Below the pieces are notes generated by a model. That model saw only the letters and a program-made list of their open reading frames with translations. It was not told the DNA's origin and did no database searches. Position numbers and translations under genes: made by a program. Below, piece by piece: positions 51,019 to 60,605 of a stretch of DNA of 64,000 nucleotides (the first letter of the stretch is position 1; each line of letters starts with the position of its first letter). The stretch lies in assembly GCF_001406815.1 (NCBI RefSeq), contig NZ_CVRR01000037.1, forward strand, positions 1 to 64,000. The letters run 5' to 3'. Source of the DNA: Roseburia faecis. Its GTDB lineage: Bacteria > Bacillota > Clostridia > Lachnospirales > Lachnospiraceae.

Positions 51019-52581
51019 CTAACATTCACTCACTTTCTTTACAATGAGTAACTTATCGCCCTGCTGCACATCTGCCGATTTGAGTCCGTTTGTCTCCATA
51101 ATTTCTGCCTCGGTAGTATGAAAATGTCTTGCAATGTCCCATAATTGTTCTTCTTTTTTAACAATATAGCCAACAATTCCCGGCTGCTTCATCAGTTCCA
51201 CCGCGTCTAGCGGTTCCTTATGGATATCCACAATTTTTTCCATGCACACTTCCTGCTGTACAATTGTCTGCAGGGAAATAACCGCCTTGACCTCAAATCG
51301 TTCGTTATCCAGCAGATTCACCGCAAGCTGATCAATCGCCGGCTCGATTTCATAAGAAATATCTTCCGTGTGCCCTTTCATGCCGGGAACATCAACAATC
51401 TGTGTAAACGGAATCTGTTCCTGCGTATGTGCAATCGGAAAACTGTCATCCGTCGTTGCATACAAAATATCAACCGTCAGGATTCCTTCTACCTGTAACC
51501 CGTTTTCCACCGGTTCCACATGATCCATCTCTGCATGCCCCTCAAAAGAACACAGCTGTAAGATCCGTTCCTGTTCTTCCGCCAGCTTCATCTGTTCAGA
51601 GATCCGCAGTTTTGCTTCATTTTTAATCAGCAGTTTTTTTGCACAGACCATTTCTTTCTGTGGCACAAGATTTGTTTCCAGCGAATAGACATCTGCCAGA
51701 AGTTCCACATTCCTTTCTTCCCACAGCTTCATTTCCACATCCATGGAAAGATTCAAGCTCAGCGCCCTCATTTCGCCATCATAATCTTCTGCCGGTTCCA
51801 CCTCATATTCTTTCGTCTGGCAATGTACCCAGCAGACCGGCTGTGTTCCGGTCATTCCCCCTTCTATTGATTCGGAAAACGGAACCATCGTTTCATACCA
51901 CTCCATTTTTCCTTCCGGACTGCTGTACAATACATTCACATACGCTTCTCCCTGAATCTGCATCTGCTCCCCGGTGCAGATCACCTGCCGGTTACGCACT
52001 TCCACATAATCATAAAGCAGATGTCCGATATTCGGACTGGACTGTGGCAGTGCAATATCACTGTGCACACGCAGGATATCCTTTTTCGCGGATGTCAGTG
52101 CCAAAAGCTGCATCGTCCGGCTTTTCTGCTGAATATCCGGATCATTTTCAACACCACTTACAATTTCTTCTTCCACCGGCACCTCACACACGGCATGAAT
52201 GCCAAGCAGAGCACGCACGGCAAGCTTTCTGGAATTGATGGCACTGATATTCAGATCCTCCAGATCTCCGCTCAGATTGACGGTATCGCGTTCTTCCACC
52301 TCATCCATAAAAATTTTTTCTCCGAAATTTATACTGTCCGTAAAAGATTCCAGCCGGTTATCTTCACTGCGGTATAACACGACAAAACGCAACTGTCCGG
52401 TAACCCACACCGTCTGGCTGCTCACCTTGACATCCTCAAAAATAACAGAACCCCTGGTATGTATAATGTTCAACAGATCCGGTTTGTTGTCTTTTACAAT
52501 ACAGTCATCATCCAGCGTAATCTGGGTAAACGCCTTGCTCCTTAGTAAATTCTGTCTGAACAGCTGTCTCTTCAATTCCAA
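51019..52581 (-). CDS. sipL: SipL-like spore protein (DUF3794 + LysM)
   Basis: A 520-residue protein with three SPOCS/DUF3794 domains (first around SRKLAVRALLGIHAVCEVPV, last around DISYEIEPAIDQLAVNLLD) and a C-terminal LysM (IVKKEEQLWDIARHFHTTEA). In Clostridioides SipL interacts with SpoIVA through LysM during spore coat formation. The start is TTG 52581, with AGGGGA upstream that is part of the veg terminator hairpin. No sporulation sigma factor promoter was recognised. Confidence 0.88.
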   Translation of the reverse strand: MELKRQLFRQNLLRSKAFTQITLDDDCIVKDNKPDLLNIIHTRGSVIFEDVKVSSQTVWVTGQLRFVVLYRSEDNRLESFTDSINFGEKIFMDEVEERDTVNLSGDLEDLNISAINSRKLAVRALLGIHAVCEVPVEEEIVSGVENDPDIQQKSRTMQLLALTSAKKDILRVHSDIALPQSSPNIGHLLYDYVEVRNRQVICTGEQMQIQGEAYVNVLYSSPEGKMEWYETMVPFSESIEGGMTGTQPVCWVHCQTKEYEVEPAEDYDGEMRALSLNLSMDVEMKLWEERNVELLADVYSLETNLVPQKEMVCAKKLLIKNEAKLRISEQMKLAEEQERILQLCSFEGHAEMDHVEPVENGLQVEGILTVDILYATTDDSFPIAHTQEQIPFTQIVDVPGMKGHTEDISYEIEPAIDQLAVNLLDNERFEVKAVISLQTIVQQEVCMEKIVDIHKEPLDAVELMKQPGIVGYIVKKEEQLWDIARHFHTTEAEIMETNGLKSADVQQGDKLLIVKKVSEC

Positions 52582-52587
52582 AACAAA

Positions 52588-52637
52588 AAAATCCCCTCTC
52601 TTTGAAGTAAGTATACTAATACTTATTCAAAGAAAGG
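52588..52637 (-). terminator. veg terminator overlapping the sipL leader
   Basis: CCCCTCTCTTTGAA and TTCAAAGAAAGGG form the outer stem, and TAAGTAT/ATACTTA the inner one. On the minus strand ATTTTTTTG follows. The 3' arm (GAGAGGGG) lies 11 bases before the sipL TTG and is its only ribosome-binding-like sequence. Confidence 0.75.
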
Positions 52638-52652
52638 GAATTTTATTCATTC

Positions 52653-52895
52653 CTAACAAAGTTTCATTCGAATGTCCTTTGTAATAATATCAGTGTAACT
52701 GAATGACAATAACTGTGGAGGATTTTCCTCTCGCTCGTCATCTACAAGTACTGTAAAAACGCTTGGATATGCGCCCTGGATAACGCCTTCCTGAATATCT
52801 ACCTTGTTACGTCCACGGTCTAACTGAATTTTCACTCTGTTACCGCGCTGCCGATGAACGGATGCCCGAACCTTGCTAATCTGTGCCTGTTCCAT
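52653..52895 (-). CDS. veg: Veg family protein
   Basis: An 80-residue Veg protein. ISKVRASVHRQRGNRVKIQL and RNKVDIQEGVIQGAYPSVFT match the family, which in Bacillus stimulates biofilm gene expression. ATG 52895 follows GGAGGAGGCAACA; the longer start lacks conservation. A T-rich AT region (52905-52980) probably holds its promoter. Confidence 0.92.
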   Translation of the reverse strand: MEQAQISKVRASVHRQRGNRVKIQLDRGRNKVDIQEGVIQGAYPSVFTVLVDDEREENPPQLLSFSYTDIITKDIRMKLC

Positions 52896-52995
52896 TGTTG
52901 CCTCCTCCATTTGAGTTGAATATTCTAGAAAATACTATATCTAGTAGCTTTAGTATAGCAGAGTGTTAAACTTTTTACAATAGTTCTTAAGTACC

Positions 52996-53412
52996 CTATT
53001 GAAACAGTACCTCTTCCTCCCGCAGTTCCAGCTTCAATACAATAAACGGATAACTAGGTGCTTTTGTCACCTCTTCTCCGTTTTCCGGTCCCTGCAGTCT
53101 CGTCTTTACACAGATGGCGGTATCACTCAGATAACAGTCTTCCACGGAGATGCTGTATCCTCCGGTCTCCTGTATTCCATAACCTCTGGCAACGTATAAA
53201 TATTCATTATCGCTGTATGTAAAACGGAAATCCCCCTCCTTTTTTTCTTCAATCTGTTGTCTTAAGGCTTCCGGAAGTTCTTCCTCCTTTGTCACGGTAA
53301 ACTCCAGATCCTTTACCTTCTCCTCACATTCTTTTCGCACACACCCGCTCAGCAGCATAAGCACCCCCAGCAAAATGATCATCAGGATATACTTTCTTTT
53401 TTTATCTTTCAT
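52996..53412 (-). CDS. Lipoprotein with PrcB-like C-terminal domain
   Basis: A 138-residue lipoprotein. The signal and lipobox are MLLSGC at about residues 19-24. The end resembles the PrcB_C domain (YGIQETGGYSISVEDCYLSD, CVKTRLQGPENGE, PSYPFIVLKLE). Function unknown. It lies between veg and plsC. Confidence 0.7.
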   Translation of the reverse strand: MKDKKRKYILMIILLGVLMLLSGCVRKECEEKVKDLEFTVTKEEELPEALRQQIEEKKEGDFRFTYSDNEYLYVARGYGIQETGGYSISVEDCYLSDTAICVKTRLQGPENGEEVTKAPSYPFIVLKLELREEEVLFQ

Positions 53413-53465
53413 GGTTGACCACTCTATTTTCGTTCTTATGCTATCCTATGCAGCGGTCGTGCGAT

Positions 53466-54209
53466 CTATTCTTTTGTATTTTTGTGTTCCTGCAGCATTT
53501 CATGAATCACATTCTGACAGTATACACCGATATGTTTCTGATCTTCCTTGGAAAGCTCCGAAAGAATAATCGGTTCTCCATACGTCAGTTTTACCTCTGT
53601 ACTGTGCAGCCACGGAAAATGATTTTCAAAAATATCTGCCGTCCCGGTAAGTGCCATCGGAATAATCGGGCATCCCGTCTTCTGTGCTATTTTAAAAGAA
53701 CCGTCCTTAAACGGCAAAAGCGTCGTTGCATCCTCCCGGTCACGATTTCTCGTTCCCTCCGGGAAAATACAGATAGAAATGCCGGACTTCACCTGATCGA
53801 TAGCGGTCAGAATGGTCTTAAGTCCCTGCTTTAAATCCTTGCGGTCAAGAAACAGACAATACAGACGGCGCATCCATATTCCCAGCAGCGGAACCTTATT
53901 GACACCATCTTTGGAAATATACCCGGTCAGATTCGGACACTGTGCATAAGTAATGACAATATCAAAAATGCTGCGGTGATTTCCAATATAAAGTACAGCC
54001 TGATCCGTTGGTACATGTTCTTTTCCCTCAACAGTCAGATGAACCCCCGCCAAAAAAGATACACAGCGCAGTCCCCACTGCACAATCCGAAGCTGGCTGA
54101 TATCGGCTGCATGTTTATCAAATTTTGCGATAATCCATTCGATTCCGAGAACCGGCAGTCCAAGAATCAAAAATAAAAAAACATAAATGACTACGATAAT
54201 TGTCCGCAT
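53466..54209 (-). CDS. plsC: 1-acyl-sn-glycerol-3-phosphate acyltransferase
   Basis: A 247-residue membrane acyltransferase making phosphatidic acid. An N-terminal membrane helix is followed by the four PlsC motifs: GNHRSIFD (catalytic His-x4-Asp), a Lys/Val motif II, FPEGTRNRD, and a VPIxPMAL-type motif IV (IIPMALTG). ATG 54209 with GGAGGAAGAAA. The chemoreceptor terminator ends only about 14 bases upstream. Confidence 0.92.
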   Translation of the reverse strand: MRTIIVVIYVFLFLILGLPVLGIEWIIAKFDKHAADISQLRIVQWGLRCVSFLAGVHLTVEGKEHVPTDQAVLYIGNHRSIFDIVITYAQCPNLTGYISKDGVNKVPLLGIWMRRLYCLFLDRKDLKQGLKTILTAIDQVKSGISICIFPEGTRNRDREDATTLLPFKDGSFKIAQKTGCPIIPMALTGTADIFENHFPWLHSTEVKLTYGEPIILSELSKEDQKHIGVYCQNVIHEMLQEHKNTKE

Positions 54210-54222
54210 TTTCTTCCTCCAT

Positions 54223-54254
54223 AAAAAAAGCCTGAAGCATTTCATCTTCAGGCT
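54223..54254 (-). terminator. Terminator of the chemoreceptor gene
   Basis: AGCCTGAAG (54229-54237) pairs with CTTCAGGCT (54246-54254), with ATGAAATG as the loop. On the minus strand seven Ts follow. The plsC ribosome binding site starts immediately after it. Confidence 0.88.
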
Positions 54255-54268
54255 TTTTCACTTTTTGC

Positions 54269-56458
54269 TTAAACCTGGAACGTTGACAGTGCATCCAGCA
54301 GGCTCTGGGCCTTGGTCGTAAGACTCTGGGATGCTTCATCCAGATTCTTGATTGCATCCAGCTGCGTACCTGCTGCCGAATGTACCGATGAAGAACATTC
54401 TGCCGTCTGGGTGGACGCATCGGAAATACTCTCAATTGCACTGAGTGTCTCGTTTCGTGCACCATTCATTTCCTGCACATTATTCGAAATCGTCTGCAGT
54501 GCCTGAATCAGCTGCGCTACAAGCTGGTCAATCTGTTTAAAGGAATTTGTGGTATCCTCTACAACGGAAGACTGGGAAGAAACTGCATCTTCCGCCTGTC
54601 TTGCGATATTTACCACTTCTCCCGTCTTGGAAACGATTTCATCTACAATGGAAGAAATCTGGGAAGAAGAAGCAAGACACTGATCGGCAAGCTTTCGGAT
54701 TTCTTCTGCGACCACAGAAAATCCTCTGCCGGCATCTCCCGCACGCGCTGCCTCAATGGACGCATTCAGGGAAAGTAAATTCGTCTGTTCCGCAATATCA
54801 TTGATCGCAGAAACAATGTTGCTGATGGATTTTGATTTTTCTTCCAGTTCCTGTATTGACTGAATGACATTTCTTGTAATGTTTGCAGTGGTCTCGGATG
54901 TCTGCGTAAGTGTCTGTACAGAAGATATACCGGTGGTAATGGTTTCTCCAGTTGCAGAAGTAAGTTTTCCCAATTCATCTGCATTGGAGCTTACATTATT
55001 AATCTTTCCCGATAAGGAATCCATCTGACTCATACAGTTATCGGAACCGGTATCCAGTTTGTTCACACCACTCTCAATCTCTTCAACTGCACTCTGAATA
55101 TTCTTAGAGGTTTCAAGGAATGTTCCGGATGCCTCTGCCACATGAATTGCCGCTTCTCCAACCTGCTGACTCACATCATTGACATCCAGAATCAGCGATT
55201 TCATATGCTCTACGGTATCATTGACACCATCACACAGTAAACCAAACTCATCTTTGTGCTTTGCGGAAAGATGAACCGTAAGGTTTCCATTGGAAACTTT
55301 GCGCAGCTGACGCAGAATATATTTGATGGTTCCTGTCATCTGACTCGAAAGGAATAATCCAAGTGCAAGTGCGATGATCATACAGACAATCACAAGTACG
55401 GTTGTCAGCTGTTTGATTCCGGATGACTGCTCAAGCAGACGGTCAGAAGGAATCAGTGCCGTAACCATAAGATCTCCGGCTGAAAGTTTACTGTATACAA
55501 ACATGTATGACTTTCCATTAAATGTAATCATCTGGTTTCCGGAATCTTTTTTCCCGTTCAATGCTTTCTTATAAAAACTTGTACCGTAAATCAGTGCTTT
55601 TTCCGTCTTGACGGATTCATCGGAATAAAACTCTTTTCCATCCGTATCCGTAATTAATGCTACATAGCCTCCCTTTCCAGGGTCCAGTGACTGCATGGCG
55701 GAACGGATAAAGGAATCACTGATGTTTATGATCATCATGGCCGGCTGATTGTTCATTTTTTTGGCAATTCGCAGACAGTAGGAATCAATTCCCAGATCCA
55801 GTACTTTATCCGAACTTTCATCTGCCCCGAAGAAAAACCAGTTTGTTGCACTTTCGCTGACCAGTTTTCCCTGATCGCATCCGACATAGTCCGTATAAAC
55901 ATTTCGGTCACGAACAATTCCCTGACAGTCAATCGTACGCTTGTTGTCCGCGATAATATAGGCTCCCTGAATCTTGCTGTCGAGTGCCATCTTATTGCGC
56001 AGTCTGCTCTGATAGTCTTTGCGCACGGAGCTCTCATCATACACCTCCATCAGTCCTGCAAAATACTTACGCAGATCCGACTCGGTCAGATAGGTCTTAA
56101 ATTCGTCCTTCTCACTCGTGATAACCAGATTGATATACTGCTGCATCGTATCAGCAGTCTGCTGTACAGATTCTTTGTATGTATCCACAATGGCATTGGA
56201 AGCGTTATTGTAAGAGGTAATACCAAGAACCAGCACACCTATCACCGGGATTAAAAAAGCCCCAACCAGCCGCATCGCAATGCTGCGATAGAATGGGATT
56301 TCCGATTTTTCCCTTTTCTGCCCACCGGGTGACGCTTTGATGTTTATCTTTTTTTCCTTCCGGGAAGCATTGTCACGTTTCGGTATTTTCTTTGTTTTCT
56401 CTTTTTTGACCTTTTCTTTCTTTAGTTTATTTACTTTCTGCTCATCGTTTTTTTTCAT
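54269..56458 (-). CDS. Methyl-accepting chemotaxis protein
   Basis: A 729-residue chemoreceptor. A lysine-rich cytoplasmic extension of about 60 residues comes first, which is unusual. TM1 ([20 protein letters not shown]), a Cache-type periplasmic sensor (about residues 85-330), TM2 ([20 protein letters not shown]) and HAMP follow. The signalling domain has the hairpin tip [20 protein letters not shown] then [20 protein letters not shown]. The ligand is unknown. Start at 56458. Confidence 0.92.
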   Translation of the reverse strand: MKKNDEQKVNKLKKEKVKKEKTKKIPKRDNASRKEKKINIKASPGGQKREKSEIPFYRSIAMRLVGAFLIPVIGVLVLGITSYNNASNAIVDTYKESVQQTADTMQQYINLVITSEKDEFKTYLTESDLRKYFAGLMEVYDESSVRKDYQSRLRNKMALDSKIQGAYIIADNKRTIDCQGIVRDRNVYTDYVGCDQGKLVSESATNWFFFGADESSDKVLDLGIDSYCLRIAKKMNNQPAMMIINISDSFIRSAMQSLDPGKGGYVALITDTDGKEFYSDESVKTEKALIYGTSFYKKALNGKKDSGNQMITFNGKSYMFVYSKLSAGDLMVTALIPSDRLLEQSSGIKQLTTVLVIVCMIIALALGLFLSSQMTGTIKYILRQLRKVSNGNLTVHLSAKHKDEFGLLCDGVNDTVEHMKSLILDVNDVSQQVGEAAIHVAEASGTFLETSKNIQSAVEEIESGVNKLDTGSDNCMSQMDSLSGKINNVSSNADELGKLTSATGETITTGISSVQTLTQTSETTANITRNVIQSIQELEEKSKSISNIVSAINDIAEQTNLLSLNASIEAARAGDAGRGFSVVAEEIRKLADQCLASSSQISSIVDEIVSKTGEVVNIARQAEDAVSSQSSVVEDTTNSFKQIDQLVAQLIQALQTISNNVQEMNGARNETLSAIESISDASTQTAECSSSVHSAAGTQLDAIKNLDEASQSLTTKAQSLLDALSTFQV

Positions 56459-56570
56459 ATTGCATACGCCTCCGTTAATTCAGACGATTCCTCCCCGCCT
56501 ATAATATAGATAATATACTACAATCTGACAAAAAACTCAACTTGAAACTACTATAATTTGTTATACTTTA

Positions 56571-58157
56571 CTATTTTAACACAGCAATACTGCATGCCGG
56601 CATCTCCAGTTTCCCATCTTTCAGCTGTACCGTCTCTTCTTTCAGTGTCAGGCTTCCCTCCAGGTTCATATTTTCAAGTGCTGTTTTCTTCAGGTCAACC
56701 GTACCGTTTCCTTCCCCAAGATTATACACAATTCCGATGGTACTGTCCTGATACGTTTTCGTGATTGCCGCCTGTGAATCTTTACACAGACTTTCTACTT
56801 TTTCTATGGTTCCCCTTGCAATTTCCGGATTCTGATTCCGCAGACGAAGCGCATTTTTATAGTAACTTAAGATAGAATCCTTATCCTTTTCCTGTTCATC
56901 TTCTGCCGGAAACGGAGATTCAATTCCAGCATCCATATCTGCCGGTCCCTTTGTCATTCCTGTGGTGTCAGTTTTTGACCACACCATCGGAATACGCTTA
57001 TTTTCATCCTTTGTTCCGGAACTGTTCATGCCAATTTCTTCCCCATAATAAACAAACGGACTGCCGTTCATTGTCATCAGGAGACCTGCTGCTGTCTTAA
57101 TCTTATCCGGATCATTCACCAGCGTATTGGCAATCCTTGCCATATCGTGATTGGACAAAAACGGTGCATCAATATAATCCGGATTTTTTTGGGAGAAATC
57201 ATTCTGATATTTCAGCATGGAATTCACAAGGCTTACCGGATCGCCCTTTCTTACCGCATTGACCAGTGCCCCTTTTGCCGTTCCCGCATCAAAATTGAAC
57301 ATGCTTGGTGTTCCACTCGCATAATAATCCGCAATGACATTCTCACTCGCCCACACTTCGGATACCATATAAAACTGTGGATTTTTTTCTTTACAGTATG
57401 TGTACAGTTTATTTAAAATATCACAATTCGCATTGGTTGCATTTTCTTCATAATGCATGGCCGCATCCATCCGGAAACCATCCACACCGAGATCTATCCA
57501 GTAATCCGCAACTTCTTCAAATTCCTTCTGTACTGCCGGGCTTTTCAGGTTCAGATCCGGCATTTCCGACCAGAAGGATCCCTCATACCACCAGCTGCTG
57601 CTTCCCGGCACTGCATAGTAGGTTGTTCCCTCCTGCTTGTCAGAAAAATGATAGTAATCCACATACGGACACACTGTATCGTCCGGTTTTTCTCCTGCCT
57701 TCAGACCGGCAAGATACTCACATGCCTGTGTAAACCATGGATGCTGGGAAGAACTGTGGTTCATTGCCACATCAATGATCAGCCGGATACCTTTTTCATG
57801 ACACGCACTTGCCAGCTCTTTAAAATCATCCGCCGTACCATATGCCTCGTCCACCGCTTCGTAATCCGTTGTATCATATTTATGATAGGTTGGGGAAGGC
57901 ATGATCGGCATGAGCCAGATTCCGTTGCATCCCAGATCTGAGATGTAATCCAGCTTTTCTTCCACACCCTTTAAATCCCCCATGCCGTCCCCATCACTGT
58001 CATAAAAGGAGCCGACAAAAATTTCATAGTAATTACGGTAATTATCATCCATAATATTTAATTTTGCTTCCTGTGTACCGTGCCCCGAAATACAGCCTGC
58101 AAGCACCCCGGCAAAAAGCACCAGCACAACAACTGCCGACAAAATTCTTTTTTTCAT
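56571..58157 (-). CDS. Lipoprotein alpha-amylase (GH13)
   Basis: A 528-residue alpha-amylase anchored outside the membrane (lipobox FAGVLAGC). GH13 regions: DVAMNHSS, GFRMDAAMH (nucleophile Asp), VSEVWA (acid/base Glu) and FLSNHDMAR (third Asp). It would cut starch or maltodextrins at the surface for the transporter encoded next to it. ATG 58157 (site GAAAGGAAAGGTT). A strong terminator lies only 25 bases upstream of the start, so expression needs read-through or its own promoter. Confidence 0.93.
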   Translation of the reverse strand: MKKRILSAVVVLVLFAGVLAGCISGHGTQEAKLNIMDDNYRNYYEIFVGSFYDSDGDGMGDLKGVEEKLDYISDLGCNGIWLMPIMPSPTYHKYDTTDYEAVDEAYGTADDFKELASACHEKGIRLIIDVAMNHSSSQHPWFTQACEYLAGLKAGEKPDDTVCPYVDYYHFSDKQEGTTYYAVPGSSSWWYEGSFWSEMPDLNLKSPAVQKEFEEVADYWIDLGVDGFRMDAAMHYEENATNANCDILNKLYTYCKEKNPQFYMVSEVWASENVIADYYASGTPSMFNFDAGTAKGALVNAVRKGDPVSLVNSMLKYQNDFSQKNPDYIDAPFLSNHDMARIANTLVNDPDKIKTAAGLLMTMNGSPFVYYGEEIGMNSSGTKDENKRIPMVWSKTDTTGMTKGPADMDAGIESPFPAEDEQEKDKDSILSYYKNALRLRNQNPEIARGTIEKVESLCKDSQAAITKTYQDSTIGIVYNLGEGNGTVDLKKTALENMNLEGSLTLKEETVQLKDGKLEMPACSIAVLK

Positions 58158-58181
58158 AACCTTTCCTTTCTTCATCGGATG

Positions 58182-58210
58182 AAAAAACCGGCGGTCAAAC
58201 GACCACCGGC
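58182..58210 (-). terminator. Terminator between the transporter genes and the amylase
   Basis: CCGGCGGTC (58188-58196) pairs with GACCACCGG (58201-58209) around AAAC, with one G-T pair. On the minus strand TTTTTT follows. It is well formed and lies just before the amylase start. Confidence 0.85.
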
Positions 58211-58226
58211 TTTCTATCTTTCATCA

Positions 58227-59114
58227 TTAACCCTTTACAGCGCCTGTCAGACCATCTACATAGAATTTCTGCATAAATACGAAGAGAATAGAGATCGGAA
58301 TAGACACAATAACTGCGGCTGCAGCCCATCTTGTAAACCATCCGTTTACAAACTCTTTCTCCAGCATATTGTACAGGAGAAGTGATACCGTCCAATACTT
58401 ATCCTTTGGTCCAACAATGACACGTACAAATACGAAGTCAAGCCATGGAGCAAGGAATGCCGTAAGGATCGTATATACAACGATTGGTTTACTGAGCGGA
58501 AGGATGATCTTGTAAAATACCTGGAACTGATTACATCCATCCAGAATCGCTGCCTCTGACAGAGACTTTGGTACCGTATCAAAGAATCCCTTTGCGATAT
58601 AAAATCCAACACCAGATCCTGCAGAATAAATCAGAATCAGAGCGATACGAAGCCCACTTCCCTCGGTCAGTCCAACTGCTTTTAAAATAAAGTATACTGC
58701 AACCATGGACATGAATGCCGGGAATAATCCAAGGATCATTGCCAGATTCATAAATGCTTTACGCATTCTAAAGCGCAGTCTTGACATACAGTAAGATACA
58801 CTCAGCACAAATACCGTAGAGATCAAACATGAAAAAACGGAAATAATCAGCGTATTTATAAAAGCTCTCGGGAAGTTCAACAATGTTGTCTCCGTAAAGA
58901 GTCTCTTATAGTTATTAAATGTCAGTTCTTTTGGGAAGAAATATGCGGTATATGCACCACTTTCCCCTCTCAAACTTGTCATGATAATCCAGAAAATCGG
59001 GAATAACCAGATCACTACCAGGATGGCAAGGATTATATGTACCAATGAATTTTTTGCAATTTTCTTTGCCCGGCCAGCGGTCATAGGGCGTTTGCTTACT
59101 TTTGCACTGCTCAT
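58227..59114 (-). CDS. Maltodextrin ABC transporter permease (MalG-type)
   Basis: A 295-residue membrane protein with six helices. The EAA loop reads LSEAAILDGCNQFQVFYKII, the site for the ATPase subunit. It ends WFTRWAAAAVIVSIPISILF plus FVDGLTGAVKG-type tail (YVDGLTGAVKG), as MalG proteins do. ATG 59114 shares one base with the stop of the MalF-type gene (TAATG). Confidence 0.92.
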   Translation of the reverse strand: MSSAKVSKRPMTAGRAKKIAKNSLVHIILAILVVIWLFPIFWIIMTSLRGESGAYTAYFFPKELTFNNYKRLFTETTLLNFPRAFINTLIISVFSCLISTVFVLSVSYCMSRLRFRMRKAFMNLAMILGLFPAFMSMVAVYFILKAVGLTEGSGLRIALILIYSAGSGVGFYIAKGFFDTVPKSLSEAAILDGCNQFQVFYKIILPLSKPIVVYTILTAFLAPWLDFVFVRVIVGPKDKYWTVSLLLYNMLEKEFVNGWFTRWAAAAVIVSIPISILFVFMQKFYVDGLTGAVKG

Positions 59115-60487
59115 TACATGAATCCCTCCTCATCTTTGTATGCTTTCGTATTTCTGTAGGTGACTAATGCCACAATAGAAAGAACTACGAATGTTAAGAT
59201 ACCAATCACGGCACCGATGTTGTAATACTGATAATCGACGGTTAACTTGTACAGCCATGTTACCAGCAAGTCTGTCTTACCTGCGGTCTCTCCGACTGGT
59301 GTAGGCTTTCCTGCAGATAACAGATAGATAACGTTAAAGTTATTGATGTTACCTGTGAACTGTGTAATGATATAAGGTCCCATAATAAACATAATATATG
59401 GCAATGTAATTTTGCGGAAAATCTGTGCGGCATTGGCACCATCAATCTTGGCTGCCTCATACAACTCTGCCGGTACATTCTGCAATACACCGGTAACCTG
59501 AAGCATGGTATATGGAATACCAACCCAGCAGTTAATTAAAATAACCGATACACGCGCCCACATCGTATTGGTCCAGAATGGAAGCGGATTCTGGATAAGT
59601 CCCCACTCCATCAGCAGGTTGTTGATCGCCCCATGTTCCTGAAGCATCTGTCTCATAACCAGTAAAGATACAAACTGTGGTACTGCAATGGAAATAACAA
59701 AACAGGTACGCCAGAATGCTTTGCACTTTGTCTCTTTGCGGTTGATGACAATCGCAAGGATCAGTCCCAGGAAGTTACATAAGAATGTTGCACATACTGC
59801 CCAGACAATGGTCCATCCTAAAACCCTCCAGAATGTCTTGCCTATCTTTCCGCCAAGTCCAAGTACCGTCTTAAAGTTCGCCAATCCAACCCAGTCAAAT
59901 AAGGTCAGATGCTTGTTGATCGTAGAATAATTGGTAAATGCCATTGGAATCATGAATAACAATGGTAAAACTGTAAAAATAAGAATTCCCATCAATGGGA
60001 GAAACATTAATGTCTTGTATAAATTTTTATCAAATAAACTTTTGACATCCTTGCCAAAAGAATTGATTTCTTTCCCCTCTTTTGCGAGGCACTCTGCCAT
60101 ATATGCGCTTCTTAAATTTTCAGCCCACATATAAATAAATAAAAGAGTGATCGCAATCGTAGCAACACCGTATAACAACAATAATACGGAATTGTCACCC
60201 TGTACATACTCATATATCTGTTTCTGTTCATTAAATACCTCTTCCTGTTTTCTCCATCCTAATGAAGGAAGCATGGAAAGATAATATGCACCTGCATTGA
60301 CCATAAACATAATATAGCCAATCTCAATTGCCAAAAAAATTAAACCTTTGATAATCTGCTTGTGGGCGATGTTTCCCAATCCCATTATAAGCGCTGATAA
60401 CTTAACTGCAGCCCCGCCCTTCGTAAGCGCATTGGATACAGTGTACGGTGTAGCGAAGTCCGACTTCTTTTTGTTTGCACCTATCAT
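59114..60487 (-). CDS. Maltodextrin ABC transporter permease (MalF-type)
   Basis: A 457-residue permease, longer than typical because of an N-terminal extension with two extra hydrophobic segments (about residues 40-130). The core has the EAA loop YEAAKIDGANAAQIFRKITL and six helices. It pairs with the MalG-type permease. The ATPase subunit is absent here, as usual for MsmX-dependent sugar importers. Confidence 0.92.
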   Translation of the reverse strand: MIGANKKKSDFATPYTVSNALTKGGAAVKLSALIMGLGNIAHKQIIKGLIFLAIEIGYIMFMVNAGAYYLSMLPSLGWRKQEEVFNEQKQIYEYVQGDNSVLLLLYGVATIAITLLFIYMWAENLRSAYMAECLAKEGKEINSFGKDVKSLFDKNLYKTLMFLPLMGILIFTVLPLLFMIPMAFTNYSTINKHLTLFDWVGLANFKTVLGLGGKIGKTFWRVLGWTIVWAVCATFLCNFLGLILAIVINRKETKCKAFWRTCFVISIAVPQFVSLLVMRQMLQEHGAINNLLMEWGLIQNPLPFWTNTMWARVSVILINCWVGIPYTMLQVTGVLQNVPAELYEAAKIDGANAAQIFRKITLPYIMFIMGPYIITQFTGNINNFNVIYLLSAGKPTPVGETAGKTDLLVTWLYKLTVDYQYYNIGAVIGILTFVVLSIVALVTYRNTKAYKDEEGFM

Positions 60488-60535
60488 ACTTATCCTCCCG
60501 GCACATGTTACTCTATGCCATATTTATAGACTCAT

Positions 60536-60576
60536 GTATTCCAAGATTCCGGGGAATCCCCAGAACCTTGGAATTG
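60536..60576 (-). promoter_or_regulatory. Hairpin between binding-protein and MalF-type genes
   Basis: ATTCCAAG and CTTGGAAT form the outer stem; GGGGA and TCCCC pair inside. It follows the binding-protein stop in the same transcript. Such hairpins usually end part of the transcripts or protect the binding-protein message, so that the binding protein is made in excess over the permeases. Confidence 0.65.
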
Positions 60577-60605
60577 TTTCTCTGTCTTTTCCTTTTGGAA
60601 AAAGA

